Of a stretch of DNA of 64,000 nt, positions 61,897 to 64,000 are shown in pieces. The stretch is from Bacteroidota bacterium. GTDB lineage: Bacteria > Bacteroidota > Bacteroidia > Bacteroidales > JAAUTT01. The notes under the pieces were generated by a model. That model had not been told where the DNA came from. It searched no databases and was given only the letters and a program-made list of their open reading frames with translations. Location: the NCBI GenBank assembly GCA_030706405.1, contig JAUZOO010000002.1:191167-255166 (forward strand). Reading direction: 5' to 3'. Within the stretch, counting starts at the first letter, position 1, and each line of letters begins with the position of its first letter. The translations under genes were made by a program, and so were the position numbers.

Positions 61897-64000
61897 TTAA
61901 AACCTGGCCACAATCTTAATGTTTAACCTTCTTGATGTAAGATAATTGGGTACAGCAAATACGTTGGGAATATTTTCCTGGTTCGAAACGCTTTGTATCC
62001 ATAGGTAGGAAGCTTTGTTGTTGATGTCTAAAAGGTTAAACACTTCGAGACTTACAATAAGCTCTTTAAATTTGTTAAATAAAGGCAGGGCAGAGGTAGT
62101 ATTTTTGTCTTTGATGATTTTAGACAAGCCCATATCAACCCGGCGGTACGGGCCAAGTGGAAAAGTTTTATCGAACCGGTTGGAGAGGGGGGAGCTTACA
62201 TGTAACGGATTGCCATACGACAGATTAAGGTGCATTTGCAGGGTTGGGTTGTTGGGCAGGTAATCCTGGAAAAACAGATTGAAATTTACAAGCTGGTCGG
62301 TAGGTCGGGGATAATATCCAGGTTCTACGCGGTTGCCGTTGCTGTCGATATAATAATCATCTTTTTGATTTTCTTCGGTCTGCATCAGCGAAAGACTGGC
62401 CCACGATTCAACGCCTGGCACAAACTCGCCGTTAAGCTTCATGTCTATTCCTTTGGCATAGCCACTTGCATTATTTTTGGCCGTATAACGGATGCGGAGA
62501 TTGTCAACTTTGTAAGGAATGAGGTTGTCCATATATTTATAATAGACTTCAGAAGTGAGGATAAACGGACGGTCCCAGATTTTCAAGGTGTAGTCGCTAC
62601 CCATTACAAAATGTAGGCTTTTTTGAGCTTTAATATCAGGATTTAACACGCCGTGAAAATCGCGCATCTCTTTATAAAACGGAGGTTGATAGTATACGCC
62701 GGCAGCCAGGCGAAATATGATGTCGCGCTTCCATGGAGGTTTCATCGAAAACCGTACACGGGGACTTACCAACAGCTGAGTATTGTAATTCCAATAGTTA
62801 AACCGTACTCCGCTGTTTAGTGCATAACGGGTTTCGCCACCGGAGAACTGCCAGGTATCCTGAACGTAGCCCGAAACCCGAAAAGAGTTTACCCGATTGG
62901 CAGTACTGGCAACATCCTGCAGGTTAATGACCGATGGCGAATAAGGCTGCGAATAACCGGCCGAATCAATCAACGTCCATTCGCTCAGCCTGTCTTTAAT
63001 ATGCTCCTGTTTGTATTCGAGCGACCAGCGAAGGGTGTTCCTGTTTTTGTTAAATATGCCTATGTGGGCAGCTGACCATGTGTTAACCCACAGATAGTTA
63101 CGGGCATGATTGAGCATTCCGCCAACCCCGAGGTTTAAAAGGCTGTCGCCATAAGTTGTTGAGCCGGCTGTATTATCCAGTTCGTTAATGAGGTATTGCC
63201 CTTCAATGTCGAAAGTTTCTTGTTCATAAGCCGAATAGCCAGAGGTGACGAGTTTGAGTGCAAGGGATTCAACCGGCCTGTAGTTAACGGTAAAAGCGCC
63301 GAGCGCCGAGCGGTATTTGTCGCGTTCCTGTCCATCGTAATATATTTTCAGATTATACATCTGGCTGATGGTTCCAAAGGTTGTGGAACGCGATTCGGGT
63401 ACAAACCGATAGTCATTTTGAGCATAGTTTCCCAAAAAGCTAAATTCCATTTTTTTAGAGGCTTGCCATGTGAGAAGGGTTTGAATGTCGGTAAACGACG
63501 GTTGGTATTCGCCGTTTGTTTCCAATGTGTTAAGCAGGTATCGTGAGGTTTTGTACCGAACGCCGGTAATGTGGGTGAACTTGCCATTCTTTGAAGCTCC
63601 TTCGGCCGTAATCCCTCCGCCTAATAGCCCGGCAGTTACGATATATTGTGCAGCTGACGGTTTCCGGTACGAGACATCCAGTACCGACGACATTTTATCG
63701 CCATATCTTGATTCAAACCCACCCGCCGAGAATCGCACCGATGAAACCATATCAGGATTGATGAAGCTTAGTCCTTCCTGTTGCCCCGAGCGGATTAGAA
63801 ACGGGCGGATGATCTCCACATCGTTCACGTAAACAAGGTTCTCGTCAAAATTACCGCCCCGCACCGAGTATTGCGAACTAAGTTCGTTCGACGACGAAAC
63901 TCCCGGCAAGGTCTTTATTAACGACTCAAAGCTGCCGTTGGTATTCGGCAATTGGTTGAAATTTTTCACTTCAACGTTATTGGGATTTGCTAACCGGTCG
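61897..64000 (-). CDS. TonB-dependent receptor, 5' truncated at the window end
   Basis: The frame is open to the right window edge, so the N-terminus (signal peptide and any carboxypeptidase-like domain) lies outside. The visible 701 residues begin in the plug region (NPNNVEVKNFNQLPNT, LPGVSSSNELSSQYSVRGGNFDENL with the RGG motif, GGFESRYGDKMSSVLDV) and continue into a beta barrel that ends in an aromatic-terminal strand RLNIKIVARF. It is an outer-membrane transporter or structural homologue energised by TonB; the substrate is unknown. No SusD-like gene follows. Confidence 0.9.
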   Translation of the reverse strand, partial: DRLANPNNVEVKNFNQLPNTNGSFESLIKTLPGVSSSNELSSQYSVRGGNFDENLVYVNDVEIIRPFLIRSGQQEGLSFINPDMVSSVRFSAGGFESRYGDKMSSVLDVSYRKPSAAQYIVTAGLLGGGITAEGASKNGKFTHITGVRYKTSRYLLNTLETNGEYQPSFTDIQTLLTWQASKKMEFSFLGNYAQNDYRFVPESRSTTFGTISQMYNLKIYYDGQERDKYRSALGAFTVNYRPVESLALKLVTSGYSAYEQETFDIEGQYLINELDNTAGSTTYGDSLLNLGVGGMLNHARNYLWVNTWSAAHIGIFNKNRNTLRWSLEYKQEHIKDRLSEWTLIDSAGYSQPYSPSVINLQDVASTANRVNSFRVSGYVQDTWQFSGGETRYALNSGVRFNYWNYNTQLLVSPRVRFSMKPPWKRDIIFRLAAGVYYQPPFYKEMRDFHGVLNPDIKAQKSLHFVMGSDYTLKIWDRPFILTSEVYYKYMDNLIPYKVDNLRIRYTAKNNASGYAKGIDMKLNGEFVPGVESWASLSLMQTEENQKDDYYIDSNGNRVEPGYYPRPTDQLVNFNLFFQDYLPNNPTLQMHLNLSYGNPLHVSSPLSNRFDKTFPLGPYRRVDMGLSKIIKDKNTTSALPLFNKFKELIVSLEVFNLLDINNKASYLWIQSVSNQENIPNVFAVPNYLTSRRLNIKIVARF

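Noticed and set aside
1-64000. tRNA, rRNA or known riboswitch
   Set aside because: None was recognised in intergenic regions, including the about 150-base mce leader; faint structures may have been missed without a covariance search.

Overview
This window looks like chromosomal DNA of a Bacteroidota bacterium, most likely an environmental or anaerobic Bacteroidales/Marinilabiliales-type organism. The signs are: several promoters of the Bacteroidota type (TTTG, 19-21 bp, TAnnTTTG); A-rich leaders without Shine-Dalgarno sequences; many SPII lipoproteins; a large TonB-dependent receptor; a GH3/beta-lactamase fusion; PL8 and GH78 enzymes; and a methylmalonyl-CoA epimerase/carboxyltransferase pair. 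No tRNA, rRNA, CRISPR array or recombinase gene was seen.

Layout. 1-8.9 kb: 3' part of a hybrid histidine kinase, mutS2, a small secreted protein, oligopeptidase B and a FakA-FakB-like fusion (DAK2 + DegV). 9.1-14.4 kb: a two-gene unit of an Sfp-type phosphopantetheinyl transferase and a Pls-like single-module NRPS with a membrane-bound hexapeptide-repeat C-terminus. By eye its adenylation code is close to a lysine code. 14.5-24.2 kb: housekeeping and metabolic genes: mnmD, a short ssb, a PL8 lyase, a B12-binding-type radical SAM protein, aguB-aguA (agmatine to putrescine) and mce-mmdA (methylmalonyl-CoA metabolism).

24.3-46.7 kb: an AT-rich accessory stretch, almost all on the minus strand. 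It holds many small single-gene units (SRPBCC, VOC, GNAT, dihydrofolate-reductase-like, MFS with a divergent AraC, GH78, TlpA, transglutaminase-like lipoprotein and several unknowns). There is also a three-gene DapB-like/GNAT/class III aminotransferase set. Three families of dispersed intergenic repeats sit between these genes. At its distal end is a nuclease-ImmA/IrrE metallopeptidase whose zinc ligands are split over two ORFs overlapping by TTGA. Next to it lie clustered TTGTTTAAC boxes, seven perfect-length 21-bp tandem repeats and a gene of unknown function.

46.7-64 kb: a nested palindromic (MITE/REP-like) element, then a conserved cell-envelope set: GH3-serine hydrolase fusion, lipoprotein, DUF1848 protein, S41 protease, bacteriohemerythrin, CysQ, PepD, an MG2/plug-like protein, DUF2007 protein, rubredoxin (53 codons), an AsmA-like/GT51 transglycosylase and a TonB-dependent receptor cut by the window end.

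All family calls were made by reading sequences by eye. No database search or computation was run, and statements about base composition are visual impressions.
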